NCBI GenBank assembly: GCA_964016885.1
Contig: OZ024742.1
Span: 2,108,310 to 2,172,309 of the forward strand
Source of the DNA: Eledone cirrhosa
Taxonomy: Eukaryota; Mollusca; Cephalopoda; Octopoda; Eledonidae
Reading direction: 5' to 3'
Length of the DNA: 64,000 bases
This document shows, one piece after another, positions 21,494-33,639 of the stretch (positions within the stretch are counted from its first letter, which is position 1; every line of letters starts with the position of its first letter). The notes beneath the pieces were generated by a model. The model did not search any database. It saw only the letters and a list, made by a program, of their open reading frames with translations, and had not been told where the DNA came from. The translations under genes and the position numbers were made by a program.

Positions 21494-24081
21494 TATATAT
21501 AATCAATTAGATTATATGAAGAATTATGGTTGTAAGTACACTTTATCTTATTACATTACTACAGGTTGTAGGACTGAACCCTTTATACCCAGAAAACCGA
21601 AGATTAACTTGAAAGACCACAAAAGAAATTTTGAAGTTGAACTACCGGTCAGACTCATCGCACCATCTAAATCTGACTTAGGCATAATTAGCAAGCATAT
21701 ACTAGATAGAATTATACCATAACTTAAAGAAAAATCACACCTTAAACTATGGAACGGTACTAATAAAGTAATAGATTGGTTTAAAAACATAAAATTAAAA
21801 CATAAGAAAAAATTCATTCAAATGGATATTGCAAATTACTATTCCTCTCTTACCCCTAGCTTACTTAATAAGGCACTTATCTACGCTTCTAAACATACAG
21901 ACCTATTTAGTGAAGAAATGAATATCATTTTAACAGCACGTAAAACCCTAATAGAATTTAATAATCATCTCTGGACAAGAGCCGACAGAAAAAAAAACAA
22001 TTTTGATATTACTATGGGATCATCTGACTCGGCGCAAGTAACAGACCTCGTGGGATTATTTATTAATAATGTACTGCATAGAAAAATGCCAGAGATGACC
22101 GGAGGTTTATATCGCGACGATATGTTACTTTTAATTGAAAACCATAGCAATAGTGAAATTATATACAGTTTTTCAACAACTACAACCTTAATTTAGAAAT
22201 CGAGAATAATTACAAAATCGTTAACTTCTTAGATGTAACCTTAAACCTTAGCACAGGTCTTTACTATCCATTCCATAAAATTAACGAACATCTAAATTAC
22301 GTAAGTTTCAATTCTAATCATCCAAGAAATTAAAAAAAACATTATTGACAATAGCGTCCAGCAACGGATTTCACGCATCTCTGCTAATAAAAATATGTTT
22401 GATGATAAGGCAGAATATTACAATGAGGCTTTACATAGAGCAGGATACTCGAATAAAATTAAATACGTAGATAACAATAACATGACAAATCATCCTAGAG
22501 CTCATTATAATAATAATAAACAATTCAACTTAAATAGTAAACCAAACAAAAAAACTAGAACTAGAAATATTATTTGGTACTCTCCCCCATTCTCATTAGG
22601 CGTTAAAACACCTTTAGCAAAGCTACTTTTTAAAGCACTAGATAAGTGTTTTCCTAAAGCCCACAGATACCAATCTATTTTTAACAGACACACTATAAAA
22701 CTATCCTACTTTACTACTATGAATATAGCACAAAATATGAATAGAATTAATAATAGAAACTTAAATTTAAACCCTAACCAAACAAACCACGATAGCAATA
22801 ATAATATTTCTAACAACAATATTCATAATAAGTGCACCGTTCCTAGTAACAACTCCAGAAAATGTAACTGTAGAATTAAATCAAACTGCCCTTTACAAAA
22901 TAATTGCTTAGACAAAAACGTAATTTATAAATGCACAGTTAAAACTAGAGACAAAACATTTAACTAGATAGGTGCCACTTCTACAAATTTCAAAGAACGC
23001 TGGTACAACTACAAACATACATTTAATAGGTCCGATAAAAAAATCTTCCACTTCACTTTCACATTTAATTTGGAATTTAAAGGACAACAATATAGACTAT
23101 TCAATTTCTTGAGGAACGATTTCGAAAGCACCTGCATACCGAAATACGGCTTTCTCTGTCATTTGTGTATCGAGGAAATTTTTTATATAATTAACTATCA
23201 AAACTCTATTAATTTAAAAACAGAATTATTTTCTAGTTGCAGACATCACCAAAATTCCACTTTCCGAAGTATTTTTCATCTATGATATTCTTTACACTTG
23301 ACTATATCTTATACACCTTCTTTAAAATGATCCTATTATTTACTGAGTATTTTTTTTTTTAATTAAACATTTTTTAAATGATCTTTCTTAAAATGATACT
23401 CTTCTTCATCTATTTTTTAGATGTAGATTGATACTCTTTAATTGACATTCTAAAAGATATCCTCTTTACAATAGTTCTTCGAAATGCACTCTTGACTTAT
23501 CTAATAATACCTTTTTCCTCTTTTTAATCTTCAAACTTTTCACACATCTTTCGACGTAAATAATATGTAATTGAAAATTCTCATCCTTGAAAAAAATAAT
23601 CTCACACAAAATAATATATAATTATCTCTACATACTTTCTGAGCAAATCATTCATCAAATTTATTGGTTAGCAAATAATATTGGAGTTACCTTTTCCTTT
23701 ACAATTGAGCAAACATAGACATGATAACTTGTATGATATAACTTCGCTAAATTAAGAATATTCTGAAAACATTTTCAATGTTGGAACAAAATATTTGAAT
23801 CTACAAATTGTTCTCCTCTTACAACTTGAACTACGTCTTTTTCTTAAATATTTTTCTTAAATATTTTTCTTAAATATTTATGTAAAATGTAAAATCAACG
23901 TCCTTCGTAACTCATGAAAAATGTAAACAATTAATACGTGTGGTTTATTTCTATAAAATCACCAATAATACTTATACTTGCACAATTATTAATCTATATA
24001 GATATGTATATACTTACAACCTGTTGTAATGTAATAAGATAAAATGTACTTACAACCATAATTCTTCATATAATCTAATTG

Positions 24082-24090
<9 letters not shown>
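21494..24090 (+). mobile_element. Penelope-like element flanked by ~78-bp inverted repeats
   Basis: 21494-21572 and 24012-24090 are reverse complements with about two mismatches ('aatcaattagattatatgaa', 'gaattatggttgtaagtaca'). They enclose a decayed RT plus GIY-YIG frame and an AT-rich 3' region (23285-24010). Inverted terminal sequences are a known feature of Penelope-like elements. Confidence 0.75.
21516..23284 (+). pseudogene. Penelope-like reverse transcriptase with C-terminal GIY-YIG endonuclease, decayed
   Basis: Pieces in order: LKDHKRNFEVELPVRLIAPS; motif A IQMDIANYYSSL (about 21815-21850); SSDSAQVTDLVGLF; catalytic YRDD at 22110-22121; NFLDVTLNL; YYNEALHRAGY; WYSPPFSLGVKTPLAK; the Cys cluster CNCRIKSNCPLQNNC; and a GIY-YIG part with IGATSTNFKERW and CHLCIEE. 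Lesions: in-frame stops at about 21720 and 22331, a frameshift near 22165, and a stop replacing the Tyr before IG in the GIY-YIG motif (about 22965). The RT would copy element RNA at sites nicked by the endonuclease. N-terminus missing. Confidence 0.85.
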
Positions 24091-24113
<23 letters not shown>

Positions 24114-24486
24114 AGTATATGTGTATATATATAAATATATATATATTGTATATATACACACACACACTCACACACACACACATATATATATATATAATAT
24201 ATATGTATGTATAAATTATTTCAAGTTTTACATCGAGTTGTCCGAGGAGGTCCCTATACACTCAATGATGCGAGAAATAAATTAATTTTCTTTATCAGAG
24301 TGAACACATTAAAATATTCTAGAGAAGCAGTATAAATAATATTTGTAGACCATATATATAGACCGGGTGTATAATAGCTATAGTATTGAACAGCAACATC
24401 TAATACCATCCTGTTCTATTTCGATCAGAAATCCTATTGTCACAGATCTAATGATCGTTTAATCATATTCTGTGCACTTTCCGTAA

Positions 24487-24683
24487 CACAAGGAAAAGAT
24501 CCGATCATCAGATCCAACCAAGGAAACAATGTGCCCATCGATCTTTTCATTGTTGATACTATCAGTCGCGGCTCCTGGTAGAAGAAAGGAGCTGATCATC
24601 AGATCCAGCCAAGGAAACAATGTGTCCATCGATCTTTTCATTGCTGATACTATCAGTCGCAGCTCCTGGTAGAAGGAGCTGGT
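24487..24683. repeat. ~95-bp tandem duplication
   Basis: 'gatccaaccaaggaaacaat' to 'gctcctggtagaag' is repeated as a second copy at 24587-24683 with scattered substitutions. Confidence 0.85.
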
Positions 24684-24744
24684 ATTTGAACTCAGAAATA
24701 CTTTGTTTTTAGATGAATAGAGATGCGTAGTTTGAAGCACATGC

Positions 24745-24862
24745 GTGTCTACACACACAAGATACACACATACGCACACAGATACACACACACACACAGA
24801 TACACATACACACATACACACGCACGGATACACATGCATGGATAGAGAGAGAGAGAAAGAGA

Positions 24863-24936
<74 letters not shown>

Positions 24937-24955
24937 GAGAGAGAGAGAGAGTGTA
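24745..24955. repeat. (CA)n and (GA)n microsatellites
   Basis: CACA/GATA-type repeats, then a (GA) array from about 24841 to 24953. Confidence 0.97.
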
Positions 24956-25080
24956 TGAAAGTTAATCCTCAAAATATATATATTGAATCCTTCATCGTCA
25001 GCCGGACCCAAATATTAGCATTGAGTACTCAAATTGATGGACGATCAGGAAGTAAACTTTATACACCAATACACTATACA

Positions 25081-25148
<68 letters not shown>

Positions 25149-25149
<1 letters not shown>

Positions 25150-25309
25150 TAACGAAGGAAATGTGGTAAGGAACCAGATGGACCATACATAACGCACCAA
25201 AGTACTCAATACTTAGAGTAGTAGAGTGGGAAATAGGAACAAGTATGACTCCGACGGCAGAGCTCAAGCCGTTTCGACGGCTAATTCTGGACTAATTCAG
25301 TCCAGAATA
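25149..25309 (+). mobile_element. TA-flanked hairpin element, truncated hairpin
   Basis: 'aacgaaggaaatgtggtaag', 'gaaccagatggacc', 'acgcaccaaagtactcaata', 'tagtagagtgg', then 'gactccgacggcagagctca' and 'gccgtttcgacggcta'. The second hairpin arm is missing beyond 'ctggacta'. Bounded by (TA)n on both sides. Confidence 0.85.
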
Positions 25310-25475
25310 TATATATGTGTGTGTGCGTGCGTGAGTGTGTGCGTGTGTATGTGTGTTTGTATGTATATGTATATATCATGTATATATATATATATATATT
25401 ATATGTATGTATATAAAGTTAGCGTACACACCTTTTAACATGAAAGACATACATACACAAGCACACACACAGACA

Positions 25476-25544
<69 letters not shown>

Positions 25545-25740
25545 AGAGAAAGAGGGAGAGAAGAGAGAGAAGGGGAGAGAATGTGTGTTGACAGACAAAA
25601 TGACATTCCAACAGAAACATCAACAGCAACAACAACAGCAACAGAAACAACAATAACAACAATAACAACAACAGCAACAATAACAACAGTAACAACAACA
25701 ATAACAACAACAATAACAACAGTAACAACAACGATTTAAA
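25310..25740. repeat. (TG)n, (CA)n, (GA)n and (CAA)n microsatellites
   Basis: A succession of simple repeats; (CAA/TAA) from about 25620 to 25733. The Leu- or Thr-rich frames are spurious. Confidence 0.95.
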
Positions 25741-26810
25741 AGAATAAAAAATAACGTGAACTAAAACTAAAAAGCAGGGCCGAGATATGTCCCCTAGAAT
25801 TTATCAACAACAGTTCCCTTCTCTGTCAAACAACTACATATGTAGGACCCGTGTTAGTATTAAGGTCAGCTAAACAGACCCCTAACATAGAGACCTACAA
25901 GAGACAGTTGACTGTTTTATTCATATTGTGAATTAACGTAAATATATATTTCCCTCGATAAATAAATCATTAAATATCAGTACTGTATACAGGGCCGGGT
26001 GGTTTTCACCTCCCGAGACCCTCAGTAATATGAAATTTGGGGCCCTCCTCTAAATCAAATTCGAGTAAATTTTTTTTAGATATTTATAAATGATTATTAA
26101 CTTTTATATTAAAATTATTGATAAAGAATAAATATCATATATAACTTTTGCTACACACTCACACACACATATATATATAATATTTGATGATTTAGTGTTA
26201 AAGAATATAAACCAATGATAAAATAAAAATATATTAAAAGAAATGAGGCCCCCGAGAGTGTGTGGCCCTAAGCCATATAGGTAAGTCCGGCATTGGTCCC
26301 AGTATAACCACAGTCTAATGAGATCCAGAGGTGTGTGGCCCTAAGCCATATAGTTAAGTCCAGCGCTGAGTGTGCAACCACGTTATGGAAATATCCGAAG
26401 TGGTAGAGAGGGTTGTATGGTGTTATAACATAATTTGGCCTGGGTGAATGTTGACTGTAGCAGATAATACAGGCTTAATAATTTGGTGTTCTGCGTAAGA
26501 AATGTGAAAAATGCTTGGCAGATAAAATTTGTTTTATTTGGGAGTATGGGGCACATAACTGAGAGAAAGGGAGCGCACATTGTAAAGTTAAAGAGGCCCT
26601 GATCCTGCCCGAAAGACCCGCCCCCAACGAAATAGAGAAAGTATCTTCATACTTACACCATAATTCCGCTGATTTTGGTAAACAATGTAAAAATCCACGT
26701 GTTACAGACATCAAAGAAATATATTGGTTATCGATTTTTTTCCAAACTTTGGTGTTACAGTAATTTCTCCAATAGGGTAAAGGTCATCACAGGAAATTCC
26801 ATTCGATATA
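25741..26810. other. No gene seen; small local duplication
   Basis: 'gtgtgtggccctaagccata' with 'tagktaagtcc' occurs twice (about 26259-26288 and 26331-26362). Otherwise AT-rich, unassigned. Confidence 0.45.
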
Positions 26811-26834
26811 TTATATATATATATGTATATATAC

Positions 26835-26847
26835 TATATATATTGTA

Positions 26848-26929
<82 letters not shown>
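26835..26929. repeat. (TA)n microsatellite
   Basis: Pure TA array. Confidence 0.98.
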
Positions 26930-26937
<8 letters not shown>

Positions 26938-27634
26938 GTAGGTATATACACAATATATTTATATCCACAGATATTTATATGTAATAAATGTGTATGTGTG
27001 TGTGTGTTAAATGGTTTATATGTGAAATTTACAAACTGAAGTTTATTTTTTCATTGTCAATTTCACGTACATCATGTTAATATATGTATGTATGATAGCA
27101 TATAATATCTATCTATCTATATAATAGCATATAATATATATTCATCTATATATATATATATGTATGACCGTGTGTGCGAAATATTTGAAATTAAGTTGTA
27201 TATTAGCCAAGTGTGTGATATTTAAAAAACTCTACAGCCAGTTGTGATTAGTGTTGATGTAAGGGTCCTCTACCGGCTGTCACTCATTCACGCTCTTAAT
27301 GCTCAAGTGATGCTTCTTTTTTTCTCGCTTTGATTGTATATCTCTGTTATATTCATAAGGTTCCATCTAGTTTATCGATGTCTAATATGTTTAAGGCATG
27401 GTCTGTACTTGTGGAGAGAGCTGCAGATATGGATGAAGGAGATTCATAAGAATTGTTTCAAGTTTTGACACAAGGCCAGCAATTTGAAAGGGATCGGAAA
27501 ATCGATTAAATCGATTGACGTTGTTGTTATTAATCGGCATGTTTTTATTTTCTTCAGATGTTAACACCAGAAAATATAAACGAACCCCGCATGGCGAGTT
27601 TTAAACTTTATGAGAGTAACTCTTGTAATCAGAC
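26930..27634. other. No gene; SINE family B tail fragment at ~27462-27525
   Basis: 'cacaaggccagcaattt' and 'aaaatcgattaaatcgattg' match the tail end of SINE family B (reverse orientation). The remainder is unassigned. Confidence 0.45.
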
Positions 27635-28020
27635 TTAACAGTATGTCTCACTATAACTGTATGTCTGTGTGTGTATGTACATGTCTCACTATAACTGTAT
27701 GTCTGTGTGTGTATGTACATGTCTCACTATAACTGTATGTCTGTGTGTGTATGTACATGTCTCACTATAACTGTATGTCTGTGTGTGTATGTACATGTCT
27801 CACTATAACTGTATGTCTGTGTGTGTATGTACATGTCTCACTATAACTGTATGTCTGTGTGTGTATGTACATGTCTCACTATAACTGTATGTCTGTGTGT
27901 GTATGTACATGTCTCACTATAACTGTATGTCTGTGTGTGTATGTACATGTCTCACTATAACTGTATGTCTGTGTCTTCACTATAACTGTATGTGTCTGTG
28001 TGTCTGTATGTACATGTTTT
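27635..28020. repeat. 38-bp minisatellite, ~9-10 units
   Basis: Head-to-tail near-identical copies of a 38-bp unit containing 'tctcactataactgtatgtc', followed by TG-rich sequence. Confidence 0.95.
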
Positions 28021-28039
28021 CACTATATCTGTGTGTGTA

Positions 28040-28488
28040 ACTTCCTCTCTCTCTATGTGTCTGTGTGTGTGTGTGTCAGTATAACTATGTATGTGTAACT
28101 GTCTCTTTCTCTATATGTATAAAAGTGTGTATATATAAGTGTGTATGTGCGTTACGACATCTATATAAGTGTGACTGGTTCTCTCTATGTATCTGTGTGT
28201 ATATCTGTGTGTATATATGTGTAAAACAAACTTATAGTGTGAGGTGTGTTTCTATGAAATCTGTTGTGTTGAAGTATGTGGTGTGTATATGTGTATGTAT
28301 ATATGTCAATGTGGGCCGTTGCCTTTGTATCTGTGTGCGTATGTGGGTGTGTGTCTGTGTGTGTGTGTGTAGTTGGGTGTGTGTGTGTGTGTGGTTGGGT
28401 GTGTGTGTGTGTGGTTGGGTGTGTGTGTGTGAGAATGTGTTTTAAGTGGAAATTGTCATCCAGCAACTTAATAGCAGGTTGTAGTAGC

Positions 28489-28557
<69 letters not shown>

Positions 28558-28792
28558 TGTATCTGATGTAATTGTAGTGGTAGTAGTAGTAGTGGTGGTG
28601 TTGGCTGCTGCAATGCTAACAATAGTTTTAGAAGTTTCGGTGGTAGTAGTAGCAGTAATTATAGTAGTAGTAGTAGTGGAGTAGTAGTAGCAGTAATTAT
28701 AGTAGTAGTGGTGAAAATAGTAGTAGTAGCAGTAGTGGTAGTAGTAGTAGTAGCAGTAGTGGTAGTAGTAGTGGTGGTGGTGGTGGTGACAA

Positions 28793-28823
<31 letters not shown>

Positions 28824-28850
28824 AGTGGTGATAATAGTTGTTTCTACTTT
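28040..28850. repeat. (TG)n then (TAG)n/(TGG)n simple-repeat tract
   Basis: TG/TGTGG repeats to about 28445, then TAG triplets (28477-28560) and TAG/TGG mixtures to 28850. No gene. Confidence 0.95.
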
Positions 28851-29021
28851 AGGCACAAGGCCAGCAATGACTCAGTACATTACTGGTACTTTATTTTATC
28901 GATCCCGTAAGGATGAAAGGCAAAGTTAACCTCGGCGGGATTTGAACTCAGACTGTAAAGGGACGTAACTATGCTAGAAAGCATGGCGTCCAACCCTCTA
29001 CCGATACTGCCAATCCACCGT
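28850..29021 (-). mobile_element. tRNA-derived SINE (family B)
   Basis: Minus strand: tRNA-like head from 'cggtggattggcagtat', box B GTTCAAATCC (28938-28947), then 'gccgaggttaactttgcctt', 'tcatccttacgg', 'ataaaataaagtaccagta' and 'ggccttgtgcc'. Four other copies in the window share this order. I recognise the body as an octopus SINE. Flanked on both sides by TAG/AGT repeats. Confidence 0.85.
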
Positions 29022-29025
29022 GGTG

Positions 29026-29440
<415 letters not shown>

Positions 29441-29990
29441 GAATTACACATTCCTCACCTCACTCGCCCCCCCCCCCCCCCTCTTTCTCTCCCACGTCAT
29501 TACCTCTCTCCCCTTCTCTCTCTCTATGTCCTCTCTCTCCTCCTCTCTCTTTTCCTCTCTCTCCCTCTCCCTCTACAACAGTTGGAAACTGGGAAAATCT
29601 CAACTACTTCACTTATCTTCTTCTTCTTCATCATCACCCCCATCCCCTCCCCCATTGCTCTCCTCTCCCCCATCTCCCATCCTAACTAACCGAGAAAGTC
29701 ATCTAAGTATTCGACATGCTAGATATAACAACCAAATCCCCCTCAAATCACTTCCCACCTTCTCAATCATGTATGTCCTCGCAACATCCTACTATCTGTG
29801 TATGTGTGTGTGGGTATGTATGTGTGTATGTATGTGTACGTATTTGTGCATGTGTGTGTGTGTCCTACATACATTCACACACAGAAATACATATCCTCAT
29901 ATACATACTGAATATGTGTTACACAACAAATACTTATAAACATAAAGAAATACAATCACACTCACACACATATATATATATATTTATATA
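29441..29990. other. No gene; pyrimidine-rich and TG-rich
   Basis: C run and CTCTC tracts to about 29580, then TG/CA repeats to 29985. Confidence 0.7.
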
Positions 29991-29991
29991 G

Positions 29992-30215
29992 AGTGTGTGG
30001 TGCAGAGACCAAGGGGACCACAAACCATGGGAGTACTCAATACATAGGGAGATGCAGAGTAGGTATAGAGGAAGGTATGAACCAGACCGCGACGCCAAGC
30101 GGTTTCAGCTTGAGTTCAGCAAACCTAAACAAAGGTGTACTTGAAAAGGTTTGCGCTGAACACAAGCCGAAATCACTTGGCGTCGCGGTCTTGTTAACCT
30201 TCCTCCCTTTCTCAC

Positions 30216-30222
<7 letters not shown>
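29992..30222 (+). mobile_element. Diverged relative of the TA-flanked hairpin element
   Basis: Same order of parts as the 15.5-kb family ('ggaccacaaaccatgggagt', 'actcaatacatagggaga', 'agagtaggtatagaggaa'), ending in a foldback at 30089-30193 (gaccgcgacgccaag / cttggcgtcgcggtc). The hairpin sequence is entirely different from the main family. Both ends meet TA-rich repeats. Confidence 0.75.
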
Positions 30223-30290
<68 letters not shown>

Positions 30291-30307
30291 ACATATAAAG
30301 ACACACA

Positions 30308-30342
<35 letters not shown>

Positions 30343-30346
<4 letters not shown>

Positions 30347-30423
30347 TAAAAGTTAATTAGTCTCTAATACTTAAACATCTCAATATCTGGTTTATACTCC
30401 CATAAACAGAATTTTTTCTCACT

Positions 30424-30454
<31 letters not shown>

Positions 30455-30720
30455 TTTTGAGTATATGTTGGTTGTATACCAACACCTCAGTAATTCGGAC
30501 TGCCTGAAGAGGTCACAGCCAAAGATGGCTGTCACTGAAATATATATAGCAGTAATAAACGAAGCTAAATTTTAAACATTTGACTTTTTATTTAACTTTA
30601 TTTTATATATATAATATATATATATAATGTTATATTTAAGTGAGAAAAAAACGCCATTTATGGGAGTACAAACCAGATATTGAGATGTTTAAGTATTAGA
30701 GACTAATTAACTTTTAATTA
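30343..30720. repeat. Foldback element, ~87-bp arms
   Basis: 30343-30430 and 30634-30720 are reverse complements ('ttaattaaaagttaattagt', 'actaatacttaaacatctc'-type blocks, 'cccataaa'). The ~200-bp interior holds a hammerhead motif and (TA)n. Confidence 0.85.
30499..30553 (+). ncRNA. Hammerhead ribozyme motif, all parts intact
   Basis: Stem I ACUGC (30499-30503) / GCAGU (30549-30553), perfect 5 bp. Core CUGAAGA 30504-30510. Stem II 30511-30536 with ACAGCC/GGCUGU plus three outer pairs. GAAA 30537-30540. Palindromic stem III AUAUAUAU, H17 = A at 30548. Lies in the loop of a foldback of probable Penelope-type origin. Confidence 0.75.
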
Positions 30721-31034
30721 ATATATATATATATATATCCCGTTCTCAATATATATATATATATAGTGTTACAAGATTCTAATCTGAAAACGTGTGTTGA
30801 AACAGATATGGTTATACTTTGGGAGGGACATACTGTCAATAAAAAGCACACGCACCTGTTGTGTTTCAATTTATTATTATAATTTCCAAGTCGGTTAGTT
30901 TAATACGAAGATGATGTAAGACAGGACAAAAGAGAGACACCATGGGCCACTCATGTAGATAATTATTGTTTAGGGAGACATATCCGGGTGTAGGAGGTTT
31001 ATTCGGAAAATCTTGGAGGAATTTGTCCAAAGAC

Positions 31035-31905
31035 ATTTTGAATTATATGGGATCTGTTTCTGTTGTTATGTGATCTGGTGTAATGTTAAAGAGAGCGTGG
31101 CCAGTTGAGGTGAAATAATTGTGCCGTAATGTTGTAATGAGACGAAAATTTGATTTTTGTTGCGGGTGGATAGCACGGGGTCCAAGCCTTGGGTGGATTT
31201 TAAAGATGATGCCAACATCATTTGGGCAATGATGATGGAATATTTTCCACATCATCACAGTGGCATTGGAGAAAGTAGAGTTTGACCCTTTCTAGTGGAC
31301 CCCAATAATCAAGGCCTGTCATGCTATCTATTTTTTTCTGATTGACCTTTGAAGTACTTTAATTTTCATGATACTTTGTTTCGTGTGGGGCGACCACGGT
31401 AGACAACAGTATTCAAGGTGAGGTCGGGCAAATGTAGAGAAGAGAAGGCTAAAGGTGTGGATATCTCTCGACTGGAAAGTTCGGAGAATCCAGGAACACA
31501 TCCTGCGGGCCATGTCAACTTTGCTGTTTGCATGAGTGGTCCAGCTTATGTTGTTATCGACAATTACCTCCAGATCTCTGATGTTGTTGGATGCCACAAA
31601 GGTTTCACCTATGAGAAGAGAATATGATAACTTCAGTGCATCCTCCTTTCCAAAGTGGTTTAGTTTAAATTTATCCTCGTTCAGTAGCATATTGTTCTAT
31701 TCCGTCCATTGGATAACAAGTAGATCCGATTGAAGGTATGCCCGGTCACCCATTCCATTGACGACCTTCTGGAGTTTGGAATCATCTGTGAAGTTTATTA
31801 TGTTGCAGTGTTTGATGACGTCGGTAAAGTCAATGTAATTCATGAAGAGAGATGCGCCCAACACAGTTCCTTGTGGGATGCCTCAAGTACGGTCAATTGC
31901 TATAA
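31035..31905 (-). pseudogene. Jockey/CR1-like LINE reverse-transcriptase fragment
   Basis: The minus strand reads, from 31905 downward: GIPQGTVLGASLF (RT motif B region), then FTDDSKLQKVVNG, where the YADD box has become FTDD, then LNEDKFKLNHFGKE, DLEVIVDNNISWTTH, RPHLEYCCLPWSPH and LQRSIRKKIDSMTGLDYW, and in another frame IIFKIHPRLGPRAIHPQQKS. I recognise this as the common jockey-like RT tail. A stop separates the catalytic box from the rest and there is a frameshift near 31260. The 5' part is missing. Confidence 0.85.
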
Positions 31906-32395
31906 ATAATAGCTTAGAAAATGTGGTAAAATACTCACTAGAGGCGGGATAAAAGTACCAGCAGCCGCTACAGGGAATCGAACTGTCTGCTTCTTAAATT
32001 CTGGCTGAGTGCTCCGTATCAGTTAGCTAAACATCCCCTTTTAACAAATTCCGTATGGAAGAAAGGTGAAACTGATGTTGGCGGGATTTGAACTCAGAGC
32101 ACAGAGAAATGGAATAAACACTGCAAGGTATTTCTGTCAGACATTCTAATGATCCCGCCAATTTACTAGCTATTACTGTCCTTTTACGACCTCGACATTG
32201 GTTGGGTCTTATTTTCCTACTCTTCTGGTTATTTCACAATTGGGTGTGACATCTTGAAACTTTATATTATCGAATTTCCTTTTATAATATCTTTCATTTG
32301 TCTTGCTGCTTAAAGTTTCCTTCTTATCTCTACAGCTATTAGATTTCAAAGTATGTTACGGTATAGAGAATATGCTACTCACATGCACATCTATG
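31906..32395 (-). other. No gene; SINE-like head remnant at ~32057-32160
   Basis: 'ggcgggatttgaactcagag' is a box-B-containing SINE head on the minus strand. A second weak tRNA-like segment lies near 31950-32020. The rest is unassigned. Confidence 0.45.
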
Positions 32396-32453
<58 letters not shown>

Positions 32454-32470
32454 ATGTATGTATGTATGTA
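32396..32470. repeat. (GTCT)n then (TATG)n microsatellite
   Basis: GTCT array 32396-32450, passing into TATG repeats. Confidence 0.97.
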
Positions 32471-32479
32471 GGGCAAAGG

Positions 32480-32656
32480 AGCTCTTAAGGAGCTCTTATC
32501 TGGTCTGTTATGCCTGCATTTTATTGGGGTTTTTACTGGAACATTCCACCAGTACTCTTTCATATTATGTACATGGATGTCTTCCACATTTCTGTAGCTT
32601 TTAATGTGTTTATTATCGGGGCTATCTTTTTTACGAACTGCATTGTACAAGGGCAA
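32480..32656 (-). pseudogene. RLE-type LINE fragment (linker before the endonuclease)
   Basis: The minus strand reads YNAVRKKDSPDNKHIKSYRN, then KEYWWNVPVKTPIKC and RHNRPD. This is the segment that normally joins the zinc-binding region to the restriction-like endonuclease (ending at the R-PD motif). It corresponds to the part absent from the fragment at 33640-34828. Confidence 0.7.
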
Positions 32657-33085
32657 AGGAGCTCTTAAGAGTCAATGGCCATCCAAAATCACCGGGTGAA
32701 ATGACCCCTTAGCCTTTGTCAAGGCAGAATTCTAGGAGAAGAAAACTCTGATGGTATCCAATGATGTTGACTTGTTCTTCTTTTTGGTAAATATCATCTT
32801 GGTTAAGAGAGTGGGACTGGTTTTGTGTAGTGCCTTTGCTCACTATAAAAGCTTCACGGCACAGGCATTGCTTTATATCTGGAGATCTCTCTGCACTTGT
32901 CACATGGTACCATGGGCCCAGCACTATGTGTCAATAATTGTCACAAGTGTAGTGTTTGTACCAGAGTTTTCAAGTCGCTGGCTGGACTAAAAAGTCACAC
33001 TCGTTCAGTGCATCGGTAGGGGTTCTCCTACATGGATATAAAGTAGTGGCCGTACACGAGTTGGCAGCCACCATGTATGTATGTA
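32640..33085 (-). mobile_element. (CATA)-anchored short element, 3' part missing
   Basis: Nearly identical to 37970-38425. Ends at (TATG)n (33073-33090) on the right. The shorter form lacks the 3' part that carries the (CATA)n tail in the other copy. Non-coding. Confidence 0.7.
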
Positions 33086-33089
33086 TGTA

Positions 33090-33425
33090 TGCATGTAAGT
33101 TTCTCTTTCTCTTAATTTCGAGTACATTTTTGACTGGCCACCTTCCTGGTGGCAAGGTTGTAATAGAAAAGAAATTGTCATCCCTTGAATCGCAAGAATG
33201 TTTTGCAAATTTTGAAGGTGCCAGCTATCGCGGCCATTTGTAGTCTATAAATTAGGGAGCTGCGCTCTTTGTCCACAAATCCAAGTTCAGTTATACTTTG
33301 GTCCAAGCGGGTTGGTATATAACCTGTAGCTCCAATAATGATTGGTATGAAGCTGAAGGTGTATCTTAGATACTGGATCTGCAGACTCCTCATCAATGGT
33401 CCATATATTTCTTACAACGTTGACA
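33090..33425 (-). pseudogene. RLE-type LINE 3' fragment (copy A)
   Basis: The minus strand encodes the end of the restriction-like endonuclease: [53 protein letters not shown] 3' UTR with hairpin GCCACC/GGTGGC follows (about 33136-33152). Both edges are TATG repeats: 33073-33090 and 33427-33533. 5'-truncated. Confidence 0.8.
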
Positions 33426-33426
33426 T

Positions 33427-33533
33427 TATGTATGCATGTATGTATGTATGTATGTATGTATGTATGTATGTATGTATGTATGTATGTATGTATGTATGTA
33501 TGTATGTATGTATGCATGTATGTATGTATCTAT
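33427..33533. repeat. (TATG)n microsatellite
   Basis: About 26 TATG units with two TGCA-type interruptions; marks the 5' truncation point of copy A. Confidence 0.98.
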
Positions 33534-33639
33534 GTTCTTCTGGTTTTATAATTTCACAAATTGTTTCCAATAGAGAGAGAGTCGGTTTCTAACATAGACA
33601 CAATACTCTCTCATTGGAATTTACACCTCAACTAGTTAG

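Noticed and set aside
24587..24640. Minus-strand CTGATGA in the tandem duplication at 24.5 kb
   Set aside because: No GAAA at suitable spacing in either copy.
24975..25012. Minus-strand CTGACGA near a (GA)n tract
   Set aside because: Downstream sequence runs into the microsatellite without GAAA; at most a truncated relic.
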